A stretch of DNA of 64,000 nt, taken from contig JBLWSY010000002.1 in NCBI GenBank assembly GCA_048270425.1, positions 1 through 64,000 of the forward strand, in the 5' to 3' direction. The DNA is from Oceanospirillum sp048270425 (GTDB lineage: Bacteria > Pseudomonadota > Gammaproteobacteria > Pseudomonadales > Halomonadaceae). Below the pieces are notes generated by a model. That model did no database searches and was not told where the DNA came from. It was given only the letters and a program-made list of their open reading frames with translations. Shown here piece by piece: positions 43,559-52,111 of the stretch (its first letter is position 1; each line of letters begins with the position of its first letter). Position numbers and translations under genes: made by a program.

Positions 43559-44701
43559 ATGAGCGCCTCTGCCGAAGAGTTACAAGCCGCTTTTCTTGAA
43601 TTTTCTGCTTTGTCCGAGCAGCTGACCAGTTCCTATGATCAGTTGCAGTCCAAAATTGCATCTTTGACCTCTGAACTTGAAGAGGCAAAAAGGCAGCGTT
43701 CTGAAGAGTTAACGAAAAAGCAGCAAGTCGCTGAAAAGCTTGAGCATCTGCTTTATTTGTTGCCGGTTGGAGTTGTTGTTATCGACGGTAATGGCCGTGT
43801 TAGTAGTGCCAATCCCACTGCTTGTGATCTCTTGACTGGTAGCCTGATCGGTGATGCCTGGGTTGATGTTATTGAACGTTGTTTTTCCCCGCGTCAGGGT
43901 GATGGTTATGAAATTTCTTTAAAGGATGGCCGTTTGGTTTCTATTTCTACCCGTTCCCTTGAGAAGGAGCCGGGTCAGATGATTGTCATCAATGACATGA
44001 CGGAAACACGCAGGTTGCAGGAGCAGGTTAGTCGCGGAGAGCGCCTGACTGAAATGGGACGTATGGTTGCCTCTCTGGCGCACCAGATTCGAACCCCTCT
44101 TTCCGCTGCTATGCTTTACGCGGGGCACCTTCAGGCGGGAAATCTCCCTGAGGAAAAGCGTGTCAAATTTTCGGGTAAGTTGGTTGATCGCCTGCAGAAT
44201 CTGGAACAACAAATCGGTGATATGCTTCAATTTGCCCGGGGAGGTTCTACCGTTGCTGAGCCCTTTACCGTAGATATGCTTTCAGGAATGGTTCAGGCTG
44301 AGTCTGAAAGTGTTGCAATGGCCAGTGGGGTTGATGTCTCTGTTTCCTTAACTGGGAACGGTACTCTTTTAGGGCATTGTGAGGCATTGTGCGGTGCGAT
44401 TCTGAATCTGGTAAATAACGCTGTTCAGGCTGGGGCGAAGAAAATCGATATCGCTTTTGAGTCTGATGGAGTCGACTTTTTGACGGCATCGGTTTGCGAT
44501 AATGGCCCTGGGATTCCTTCGGACCAGCTTGAAAAGATTTTAGAACCGTTTTTTACTACCAAAAGTCAGGGGACTGGCTTAGGCTTGGCTATTGTTCAGT
44601 CGGTCGTTGGGGCTCATAAAGGAAGTTTGAGCGTCGAGTCAGAGATAGGTCGGGGTTCTACTTTTGTTATTTCATTGCCTGTAATTGGTGTTGGTGGATA
44701 G
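43559..44701 (+). CDS. fleS: Flagellar sensor histidine kinase FleS (FlrB)
   Basis: Cytoplasmic kinase of the FleSR/FlrBC pair that turns on class III flagellar genes. The 380-residue product has an N-terminal coiled coil (about 1-62), PAS (about 63-150), HisKA with His175 (SLAHQIRTPLSA) and an ATP-binding domain (NLVNNAVQ about 285, DNGPGIP about 320, FFTTKSQGTGLGLAI about 340-355). No membrane helix, which is typical. AGGA lies 8 bases before ATG 43559. It is followed by fleR after 5 bases. Confidence 0.93.
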   Translation: MSASAEELQAAFLEFSALSEQLTSSYDQLQSKIASLTSELEEAKRQRSEELTKKQQVAEKLEHLLYLLPVGVVVIDGNGRVSSANPTACDLLTGSLIGDAWVDVIERCFSPRQGDGYEISLKDGRLVSISTRSLEKEPGQMIVINDMTETRRLQEQVSRGERLTEMGRMVASLAHQIRTPLSAAMLYAGHLQAGNLPEEKRVKFSGKLVDRLQNLEQQIGDMLQFARGGSTVAEPFTVDMLSGMVQAESESVAMASGVDVSVSLTGNGTLLGHCEALCGAILNLVNNAVQAGAKKIDIAFESDGVDFLTASVCDNGPGIPSDQLEKILEPFFTTKSQGTGLGLAIVQSVVGAHKGSLSVESEIGRGSTFVISLPVIGVGG

Positions 44702-44706
44702 TCATT

Positions 44707-46104
44707 ATGCATAAAGGAAAGCTGCTGGTTGTTGAAGATGATGCAGATCTCAGAGAGGCGCTAGTTGATACGCTGGAGTTGGCAGGCTACGACGTAAAAG
44801 ACTCTGATTGCGCAGAATCCGCTATTGTAAAATTGGCTCAACAGCCTTTTGATATGGTTATTTCTGATGTCAACATGCCGGGGATTGATGGGCATCAGTT
44901 GCTGGAACATGTTGTGGCGAAGTACCCGGGGCTTAACTTTCTTTTGATTACGGCATATGGCTCGATTACTAATGCTGTTGATGCGATGCGTCAAGGGGCG
45001 GTTGACTACCTGGTTAAGCCGTTTGAGCCTGCTAAGCTTGTTGAGCTGATCGACAAATACTGTGTTGGTAAAGGGGTTATTAAGTCTGACGAGCCTATAA
45101 TGGCGAGTGAAAAGAGTCGTCAGGCCTTTGGGTTGGCTAAGAGAGTTGCCGTTACTGACTCAACAGTGCTTATTGCAGGTGAGAGCGGTTCAGGTAAAGA
45201 GGTTGTTGCGCAATATATACATCGTCATTCGCAGAGGGCTGATAAGCCTTTTGTTGCAATTAACTGTGCGGCAATTCCTGAGACGATGCTTGAGGCTACG
45301 CTCTTTGGGCATGAGAAAGGGGCTTTTACCGGGGCCCATTCAAGTGCACCTGGTAAGTTTGAGCAGGCAAATGGCGGTACTCTGCTTTTAGACGAAATCT
45401 CAGAAATGGCCATTGATTTGCAATCTAAATTGCTTCGTGTACTTCAAGAGCAAGAGGTTGAACGTGTTGGTGGGCGCAAGGTTATAAAGCTGGATGTTCG
45501 GGTCATCGCAACGACTAACCGTAACATGCGAGATTACATCGCTGAAGGCCGTTTTAGAGAGGATCTTTATTATCGTCTTAATGTGTTCCCGGTAACTTTG
45601 GCTCCGCTCCGGGAGCGAGTTGACGATATTGTCCCTCTGGCGGAAAAACTCTTTGCTAAGCATGCCGCTAAAATGAATCGGCCAGTAGTCGTTTTATCTG
45701 ATGATGCAAGATCGGCACTCGAGTCCTACGCTTGGCCAGGTAATGTTCGTGAGCTGGAAAACGTTGTGCAGAGGGCTCTGATTTTGCAGATGGGAACCGT
45801 TGTTAATGCGGCAGATCTTTGCATAGAGCCTGCGGCTGTTGCGGACAATATTTGCCTTGCTCCTGAGCCTGTGGCCGTATCCCCTGTGGCTGCTGTTGTA
45901 TCTGATGCCGCGGTGTCTGGGTCTTTGGGTGATGATCTGCAGTTGAAAGAGTTTCAGATGATTATTGCTGTTCTCAAAGAATGTCGGGGCCGAAAAAACA
46001 AAGCAGCGGAAAGATTGGGTATCAGTCCCCGTACATTAAGATACAAAATGGCTAAAATGCGTGACAGTGGCATAGATGTTGAAAGGGAAATTGAAATTGC
46101 CTAA
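44707..46104 (+). CDS. fleR: Sigma-54-dependent flagellar response regulator FleR (FlrC)
   Basis: Activates sigma-54 promoters of hook and basal-body genes after phosphorylation by FleS. The 465-residue product has a receiver domain (phosphoacceptor Asp54 in VISDVNMPG), an AAA+ domain with GESGSGKE (Walker A, about 157-164) and GAFTGA (sigma-54 contact, about 205), LLDEISEM, and a C-terminal Fis-type helix-turn-helix (about 425-460, KNKAAERLGISPRTLRYKM). Likely acts on the sigma-54 sites found at flgF, flgJ, flagellin 1 and fliK. Confidence 0.94.
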   Translation: MHKGKLLVVEDDADLREALVDTLELAGYDVKDSDCAESAIVKLAQQPFDMVISDVNMPGIDGHQLLEHVVAKYPGLNFLLITAYGSITNAVDAMRQGAVDYLVKPFEPAKLVELIDKYCVGKGVIKSDEPIMASEKSRQAFGLAKRVAVTDSTVLIAGESGSGKEVVAQYIHRHSQRADKPFVAINCAAIPETMLEATLFGHEKGAFTGAHSSAPGKFEQANGGTLLLDEISEMAIDLQSKLLRVLQEQEVERVGGRKVIKLDVRVIATTNRNMRDYIAEGRFREDLYYRLNVFPVTLAPLRERVDDIVPLAEKLFAKHAAKMNRPVVVLSDDARSALESYAWPGNVRELENVVQRALILQMGTVVNAADLCIEPAAVADNICLAPEPVAVSPVAAVVSDAAVSGSLGDDLQLKEFQMIIAVLKECRGRKNKAAERLGISPRTLRYKMAKMRDSGIDVEREIEIA

Positions 46105-46184
46105 GTCTTGGGCTGGTATTGCATGCTGGGTCCGATATAGAATTAGCAGATTGTCGTTCATATTTTTGAGTAATGAGGTGGGTC

Positions 46185-46541
46185 ATGGTTGATAGAGCTG
46201 ATATATCAGGTGTGCTGGATCAAATTCGATCTATGCAGTCTGAAATTCATCAGGCAAGCCGTGTTGCTCCTTCCGTAAAGCCCGCAGCTGAGAGCGACGG
46301 GGTAAAAGCTGCCGATGCTCCGGACTTTTCCGAAATGCTGAAGGCAGCAATAGATAAAGTTAACGAGACACAGAAAACAGCAAGCGCCCTTCGTGAATCG
46401 TACGAAATGGGTGATCCTGAGGTCGACATTACTCAAGTTATGATCGCTTCACAAAAGTCTACAGTAGCTTTTGAGGCAATGAGTCAGGTTCGTAATAAAC
46501 TGGTATCGGCATATCAGGAAATTATGCGTATGCCTGTGTAG
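46185..46541 (+). CDS. fliE: Flagellar hook-basal body complex protein FliE
   Basis: Joins the MS ring to the rod. The 118-residue product has the conserved C-terminal half EMGDPEVDITQVMIASQKSTVAFEAMSQVRNKLVSAYQEIMRMPV (in pieces). ATG 46185 is chosen because GAGGTGG sits directly before it; ATG 46173 would place the ribosome site inside the gene. First gene of a long unit fliE-J. Confidence 0.93.
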   Translation: MVDRADISGVLDQIRSMQSEIHQASRVAPSVKPAAESDGVKAADAPDFSEMLKAAIDKVNETQKTASALRESYEMGDPEVDITQVMIASQKSTVAFEAMSQVRNKLVSAYQEIMRMPV

Positions 46542-46603
46542 GCCTTGTATCGACCGAGTAGTATCGACTGATCTGTACATATCTGGATTTAGGAACGTGA
46601 TGA

Positions 46604-48340
46604 ATGGATAACCCTTCAGCTGACGCGAGCAATGAAGTTGCTGAGGCTTCTAACGCAGAATCGAGCCAGTCTGCAGAGCCTCAGGTAACCACCGATCCTT
46701 CTAGAAACCGAAGCGGTTTCAGCGGTGTCATGGATGGGTTTAACAATCTTGATATGATGCGTCAGCTTGGCTTGCTGGCCGGTTTTGCTGCAAGTATTGC
46801 TATAGGTTTTGCAATCGTTCTCTGGTCTCAGGAGGAAGATTATCGCCCTCTGCTAAGCAGTATTGGAGAATATGACTCTCCGGCGGTTGTGGAAATTCTC
46901 GAGCGTAATGGAATTAGTTATAAAGTCGATCCTAAGTCGGGTGCTCTCCTTGTTCTGTCCGATCGAATCTATGAAGCACGAATGAAAATTGCCGCTTCTG
47001 ATGTGGCTCGGTCCAATACCGTTGGTTATGAACTTTTGGATCAGGAGCAAGGGCTCGGTACCAGTCAGTTTATGGAATCAGCCCGCTATCGTCGCAGTAT
47101 TGAGGGGGAGCTGGCGCGTACTATATCCAGCTTGCAACCTGTCCGCGGTGCCCGTGTTCATTTGGCTATGCCGAAGCAATCTGTTTTTGTTCGAGATTAT
47201 CGAAAACCCTCTGCATCTGTTTTTCTGAATCTTCATAGTGGTGCTGCGCTTGATGCAAGTCAGGCCAATGCGATTGTCAATCTTGTTGCAACCAGTATTG
47301 CTGAACTTGATCCAAAAGATGTGACGATAGTTGATCAGCGGGGACGCCTTCTTTCTCAGTCTGAGACAAAAGAGTCTGATAAACAGATTCAGCGTCAGTT
47401 TGAGTATTCCCGAAAGCTTGAGCGCGTATTAACTGAGCGGGTGCGCAGTATTCTGGAACCTGTCCTGGGTGCTGGTCGTTATCAGGCGGCGGTTTCGGCT
47501 GAAGTTGACTTTACTCAAACCGAGCAAACTGAAGAGATCTATAACCCTGATTTGCCAGCGCTCAGAAGTGAGCAGGTGCTTAATGAGCAAAGGGTTGGAG
47601 ACATGAATCAGGGTGGGATACCAGGTGCTTTGTCCAATCAGCCCCCAACTCCGACTGATGTTCCTGAGCAGACTGTTGATGAAAACGGTAATCCAATTAA
47701 TACGCAGCCGGTAAATAGTCGCAAGCAGGCGACGCGTAACTTCGAGTTGGATCGAACTGTCAGTTATTCCCGTAATAACCTGGGGCGTGTCGATCGTTTA
47801 ACGGTTGCAGTTGTTGTTGACGATATCATTATTCGTGACCCTGATAGTGGTGATGTCGTTCGTCGCGCCTGGGATGAGAACGAGCTTAAGCGGTTGGAAG
47901 TTCTTGTTCGTGACGCTGTTGGCTTTAATGCTTTACGTGGCGACAGTGTAAATGTCGTTAACTCACCATTTGCAGATGGTGGTGGCGATCTGATTGAGAA
48001 ACTGCCTTTCTATCAGGAACCTTGGTTCTGGGAGATTGCGAAGCAGGTTCTAGCAGGCTTGTTTGTACTTATTCTTATTTTTGGTGTGCTGCGTCCTATT
48101 CTGCGGAGCTTGGCTACCGCGCGCGATGCTAATGATGGTGCGGATGCTGAAGATGAGATGTTGACCCCTCTTGAGGATCTGGGTGATGACCAGGTCACCT
48201 TGTCAGCAGCGGATGATCCGCTGCTTGCAGGGCCGAATGAGGCTTATGAACGTCAATTGAATGCTATTCGTGCAATGATTGCTGAAGATCCGGGGCGTGT
48301 GGCGCAAGTTGTAAGGCAGTGGGTGATCTCTGATGAGTGA
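46604..48340 (+). CDS. fliF: Flagellar MS-ring protein FliF
   Basis: Inner-membrane ring, base of the motor. The 578-residue product has membrane helices at about 50-72 (LGLLAGFAASIAIGFAIVLW) and about 475-498, ring-building motifs between them (YKVDPKSGALLVLSDRIYEARMKIA), and the FliG-binding tail at the C-terminus. It overlaps fliG by 8 bases. Confidence 0.95.
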   Translation: MDNPSADASNEVAEASNAESSQSAEPQVTTDPSRNRSGFSGVMDGFNNLDMMRQLGLLAGFAASIAIGFAIVLWSQEEDYRPLLSSIGEYDSPAVVEILERNGISYKVDPKSGALLVLSDRIYEARMKIAASDVARSNTVGYELLDQEQGLGTSQFMESARYRRSIEGELARTISSLQPVRGARVHLAMPKQSVFVRDYRKPSASVFLNLHSGAALDASQANAIVNLVATSIAELDPKDVTIVDQRGRLLSQSETKESDKQIQRQFEYSRKLERVLTERVRSILEPVLGAGRYQAAVSAEVDFTQTEQTEEIYNPDLPALRSEQVLNEQRVGDMNQGGIPGALSNQPPTPTDVPEQTVDENGNPINTQPVNSRKQATRNFELDRTVSYSRNNLGRVDRLTVAVVVDDIIIRDPDSGDVVRRAWDENELKRLEVLVRDAVGFNALRGDSVNVVNSPFADGGGDLIEKLPFYQEPWFWEIAKQVLAGLFVLILIFGVLRPILRSLATARDANDGADAEDEMLTPLEDLGDDQVTLSAADDPLLAGPNEAYERQLNAIRAMIAEDPGRVAQVVRQWVISDE

Positions 48341-49343
48341 TGATGAATATCAAAGCCTGAGCTCTGTCCAGCGTGCGGCTATTTTGCTGATGACGCTGGG
48401 TGAGTCTGATGCAGCTCAAATCCTACGTCATATGGGCCCGAAAGAGGTTCAGAAGGTCGGTATGGCGATGTCCCAGATGCAGCATGTATCTAAGGATCAG
48501 GTTGAAGAGGTTTTGTCTGAGTTTCTGGATTCGGCTGGTAACGTTACAGGCCTTGGTGTCGGTGCTGACAGCTATATCCGTCGTATGCTCACAGAGGCTC
48601 TGGGTGAAGACAAAGCAAACGGTCTGATTGACCGTATTCTTCTGGGTGGGAATACCACAGGTCTTGATACTCTGAAGTGGATGGAGCCTCGGGCAATCGC
48701 TGACATTATTCGCTATGAGCATCCTCAGATTCAGGCGATCGTTCTATCCTATCTTGATTCAGACCAGTCTGCTGAAGTGCTAGCATTCTTTGACTCTAAG
48801 GTTCGTCTTGATGTGATTTTACGTGTTGCTTCTCTTGAGTCTGTTCAGCCTCAGGCGCTTCAGGAATTGAACGACATCCTTGAAAAGCAGTTCTCCGGAA
48901 GTACAGGGACTCAAACGACCAGTATGGGTGGCGTTAAGGTCGCCGCCAACATCATGAACAACCTTGAAAGCGCACTTGAAGGTGAGCTTATGGAGGCGAT
49001 CAAAGAGGTTGACGAACAGTTGGGCGAAGAGATTGAAGACCTGATGTTCGTATTTGACAATCTTGTTGATATTGATGATCGTGATGTTCAGATCCTGCTT
49101 CGAGAGGTTAACCCGGATAGTCTTGTGCTGGCTCTTAAAGGAGCTGACACACGGGTTCAGGAGAAGATTTTCAAAAATATGTCTAAACGGGCCAGTGAGC
49201 TGTTGCGTGATGATCTTGAAGCTAAAGGTCCGGTGCGTGTCAGTGAAGTTGAGCAGTCTCAGAAAGAGATTCTGGCGATTGCAAGGCGTTTGGCTGAAGA
49301 TGGTGAGATTACCCTTGGCGGCGGTGCCGACCAGATGGTGTAA
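48333..49343 (+). CDS. fliG: Flagellar motor switch protein FliG
   Basis: Rotor protein that meets the stator. The 336-residue product has the EHPQ motif (about 129-132, YEHPQIQAIVLSYL), the ARM-type middle domain, and the C-terminal charged torque helix (VDIDDRDVQILLREVNPDSLVLALKGAD). Length is typical (about 335). Confidence 0.96.
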   Translation: MSDDEYQSLSSVQRAAILLMTLGESDAAQILRHMGPKEVQKVGMAMSQMQHVSKDQVEEVLSEFLDSAGNVTGLGVGADSYIRRMLTEALGEDKANGLIDRILLGGNTTGLDTLKWMEPRAIADIIRYEHPQIQAIVLSYLDSDQSAEVLAFFDSKVRLDVILRVASLESVQPQALQELNDILEKQFSGSTGTQTTSMGGVKVAANIMNNLESALEGELMEAIKEVDEQLGEEIEDLMFVFDNLVDIDDRDVQILLREVNPDSLVLALKGADTRVQEKIFKNMSKRASELLRDDLEAKGPVRVSEVEQSQKEILAIARRLAEDGEITLGGGADQMV

Positions 49344-49379
49344 TCTTCTGACCGTTGCGGTCATTTATGAGTGGATGAT

Positions 49380-50222
49380 ATGTCTCTGGATAAACGACAT
49401 CTATGGTCGAGTGAAGAGATTGAAGCCTTTGAACGTTGGGAGATGCCGGACTTAACCGGTGTCTCCCTTCGCAGTTTAGGGCGGGAAAAAATCTCGGATG
49501 AAATTGTTGATCCTGAAGATCAGCCTGAAGCCGAAGTTGAAGAAGAGATTCACCTTCCGACCCTTGAAGAGGTTGAGGCGATTCGTAAGCAGGCCTACGA
49601 TGAAGCCTACGCAGAAGGTATGGAGCAAGGTCGTCTGGATGGCTTTGAGCAAGGTCGCGAAGATGGCTTTCTTAAAGGCAAAGCTGAAGGCTACGAAGAA
49701 GGATCTGAAAAAGGTTATGCGGATGGTATGCAGCAAGGAGAGCGTGAGGTTAACGACATCCTTTCGCGTCTTAATAGCATTCTTGCTTTGCTACACGAGC
49801 CGATTGCAGCTCAACATGAGGAGCTGGAAGCGGTTTTGTATGATCTGTTGACACACTTGGTGACTCTGGTAACCCGTCAGGAACTCAGTGTGGACTCTTC
49901 AGTGATCACACAGATTATTCAGGACTCTCTAGCAGCTCTGCCTCGAAATAGTGAGCGGATTCGTGTTTTTGTGAATCCGGATGACTACAACCTAGCGCAT
50001 GAGCAGGCGAGTAAGCAGATTGATCCGTGGCAGGTTTTTGCAGATGAGGAGATTGCACGAGGTGGTTGTCGGGTAGAGACGCTAAGCTCTTTGATAGATA
50101 GTACCGTTGAAACTCGTCTGGAAGACCTGTTACAGCAGGTGGTAGCAGCACGATACACTTCTGTTGCAGCCTCTGAATCTGATGGACTGGATGATGAACT
50201 GCGTGATGAGTCGGAGCAATAG
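49380..50222 (+). CDS. fliH: Flagellar export ATPase regulator FliH
   Basis: Negative regulator and tether of the FliI ATPase at the export gate. The 280-residue product has an acidic N-terminus, a run of repeats with the GxxxG step (GMEQGRLDGFEQGREDG, continuing to about residue 120) that is the known FliH dimer helix, and a C-terminal FliI-binding domain. ATG 49380 is preferred over GTG 49371 because GAGTGG then lies at proper distance. Confidence 0.9.
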   Translation: MSLDKRHLWSSEEIEAFERWEMPDLTGVSLRSLGREKISDEIVDPEDQPEAEVEEEIHLPTLEEVEAIRKQAYDEAYAEGMEQGRLDGFEQGREDGFLKGKAEGYEEGSEKGYADGMQQGEREVNDILSRLNSILALLHEPIAAQHEELEAVLYDLLTHLVTLVTRQELSVDSSVITQIIQDSLAALPRNSERIRVFVNPDDYNLAHEQASKQIDPWQVFADEEIARGGCRVETLSSLIDSTVETRLEDLLQQVVAARYTSVAASESDGLDDELRDESEQ

Positions 50223-50242
50223 AGAGTAGATGAGAGTCTTTT

Positions 50243-51604
50243 ATGGATAATCTGGCGCAAAGACTCCGGCAGTATAAGCCTGAGAATAAAATTCAACCCC
50301 GAATCAGAACGGAGGGGCGGCTTATCCGGATGGTCGGTCTTACTCTGGAAGCTGTTGGTTGTGATATGCCTGTTGGGAGTTACTGCAATGTTGAAACGGC
50401 AAGCGGTGGCTTTGTGGAGGCAGAAGTGGTCGGTTTTGCTTCTGAGCGGACTTTTCTGATGCCAGTTGGCGTCGCAGAAGGTTTGAAATCCGGTGGTCGG
50501 GTTATCCCTAATGATAAGGCTCTTAATATTCCTGTAGGTCCTGAGTTGCTTGGACGTGTGCTTAACGGTATTGGTGAGCCTCTCGATGGTAAGGGCTCAA
50601 TCGCAGCCAAAGATACCACCAGTCTGAATGGAAAAATCATTAACCCTCTTGCCCGTAAGCCAATTAAAGAGACGCTGGATGTCGGTATTAAGGCGATCAA
50701 TTCTTTATTCACGGTTGGACAAGGGCAGCGTATCGGTCTTTTTGCAGGAAGTGGTGTTGGTAAGAGTATGCTTCTTGGCATGATGACGCGTTTTACTGAG
50801 GCTGACATCATCGTAGTTGGTCTGGTTGGTGAAAGGGGGCGAGAAGTTAAAGAGTTTATTGAAGAAATTCTGGGGCATGAAGGAATGTCGCGATCAGTTG
50901 TTGTTGCTTCGCCTGCAGATGATGCTCCGTTAATGCGCTTGCGTGCTGCAATGTTAACAACAAGTATTGCTGAGTATTTTCGGGATCAGGGGAAGAAGGT
51001 TCTTCTGCTAATGGATTCTCTGACTCGTTTTGCTCAGGCGCAGCGCGAGATTGCTTTGGCTGTTGGTGAGCCACCTGCTACAAAGGGCTATCCACCTTCG
51101 GTATTTGCCAAGATTCCTCAGCTTGTTGAGCGAGCAGGTAATGGCAACGAGGGTACAGGAGGTTCTATCACGGCTTTTTATACCGTTCTTACGGAAGGCG
51201 ATGATCAGCAGGACCCTATAGCTGATGCTACCAGGGCTATTTTGGATGGCCATATTGTACTTTCAAGGCGCCTGGCTGAAGAGGGACATTATCCTGCAAT
51301 TGATGTAGAGGCATCTATTAGTCGTGTCATGCCTCAGGTTGTTTCGGATGATCATCTGAAAATGGCCTATTCGGTTAAGCAGCTATACGCTCTGTATCAG
51401 CAGAACAAAGACCTTATCACGGTAGGTGCTTATAATGCTGGAAGTGATCCGGCTGTTGATCAGGCCATTGCGCTGATGCCGGGGATTAAGCAATTCCTAC
51501 AGCAGGGTTTGCGAGAGAATGTCGATATTGTTTCTAGTTACCAGCAGATGTATCAGGCGCTGAATAACACGCCTCAGGCTCCGGATCAGCAGGTGGCAGG
51601 CTGA
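50243..51604 (+). CDS. fliI: Flagellum-specific ATPase FliI
   Basis: F1-beta-like ATPase of flagellar export. The 453-residue product has Walker A AGSGVGKS (168-175), VGLVGERGREVKEFI, and VLLLMDSLTRFAQAQREIALAVGEPP (Walker B region), as in rotary ATPases. Its TGA overlaps the fliJ ATG. Confidence 0.96.
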   Translation: MDNLAQRLRQYKPENKIQPRIRTEGRLIRMVGLTLEAVGCDMPVGSYCNVETASGGFVEAEVVGFASERTFLMPVGVAEGLKSGGRVIPNDKALNIPVGPELLGRVLNGIGEPLDGKGSIAAKDTTSLNGKIINPLARKPIKETLDVGIKAINSLFTVGQGQRIGLFAGSGVGKSMLLGMMTRFTEADIIVVGLVGERGREVKEFIEEILGHEGMSRSVVVASPADDAPLMRLRAAMLTTSIAEYFRDQGKKVLLLMDSLTRFAQAQREIALAVGEPPATKGYPPSVFAKIPQLVERAGNGNEGTGGSITAFYTVLTEGDDQQDPIADATRAILDGHIVLSRRLAEEGHYPAIDVEASISRVMPQVVSDDHLKMAYSVKQLYALYQQNKDLITVGAYNAGSDPAVDQAIALMPGIKQFLQQGLRENVDIVSSYQQMYQALNNTPQAPDQQVAG

Positions 51605-52059
51605 TGAAGCGTTCGCAGCGACTGAAAAACATCATGACGATGGCTGAAAAGAAAGAGCAGGATGCTGCCAACGCACTTGGATACCTGAATACAAAGATTT
51701 CGAATGAAGAGCTAAAGCGCAAGCAATTGCTTGAATATGAGCTTGAGTATCATGAAAAAATCATTGAAACAGGAAGATCCGGTATTAATGGAGCGACCCT
51801 GAGAACCTACTTCGGGTTTATGGATAAACTAAGTGATGCCGCTAACCAGCAAGTTGGTCATATTGCTGAGCTTGAGCAGCAAGTAGATCAGGTGCAGCAA
51901 TACTGGTTTAAAACTCGTGGAAAGCTAAAAGCTTTTGAAAGTCTCGTTGAAAAAGCAGAGCAGCAAGAGGCTGTGGCGGCTGATAAGCAAGAGCAAAAAG
52001 CGCTGGATGAATTCGCCGCGCAAGCTTACCTGAGAAGAAATTCTTCTTCTGATTTTTAA
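51604..52059 (+). CDS. fliJ: Flagellar export protein FliJ
   Basis: Coiled-coil stalk of the export ATPase, like the gamma subunit of ATP synthase. The 151-residue product is almost entirely helical, with the FliJ pattern RLKNIMTMAEKKEQDAANALGYL at the N-terminus. Start is fixed by the TGATG overlap with fliI. Ends just before a sigma-54 promoter. Confidence 0.92.
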   Translation: MKRSQRLKNIMTMAEKKEQDAANALGYLNTKISNEELKRKQLLEYELEYHEKIIETGRSGINGATLRTYFGFMDKLSDAANQQVGHIAELEQQVDQVQQYWFKTRGKLKAFESLVEKAEQQEAVAADKQEQKALDEFAAQAYLRRNSSSDF

Positions 52060-52061
52060 TC

Positions 52062-52077
52062 TGGCACAACCTTTGCT
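52062..52077 (+). promoter_or_regulatory. Sigma-54 promoter for fliK
   Basis: TGGCACAACCTTTGCT, a full consensus match with GG-N10-GC spacing, two bases after fliJ. Transcription would start around 52088, downstream of any start codon before ATG 52112. Confidence 0.88.
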
Positions 52078-52111
52078 GTTTAGAGTTAGGATTAAACAGA
52101 GAGGTTACAAC

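Noticed and set aside
46110..46130. TTGGGCTGGTATTGCA, possible sigma-54 promoter before fliE
   Set aside because: GG to GC spacing is 9 instead of 10 and the -24 element is poor. Not listed as a promoter.
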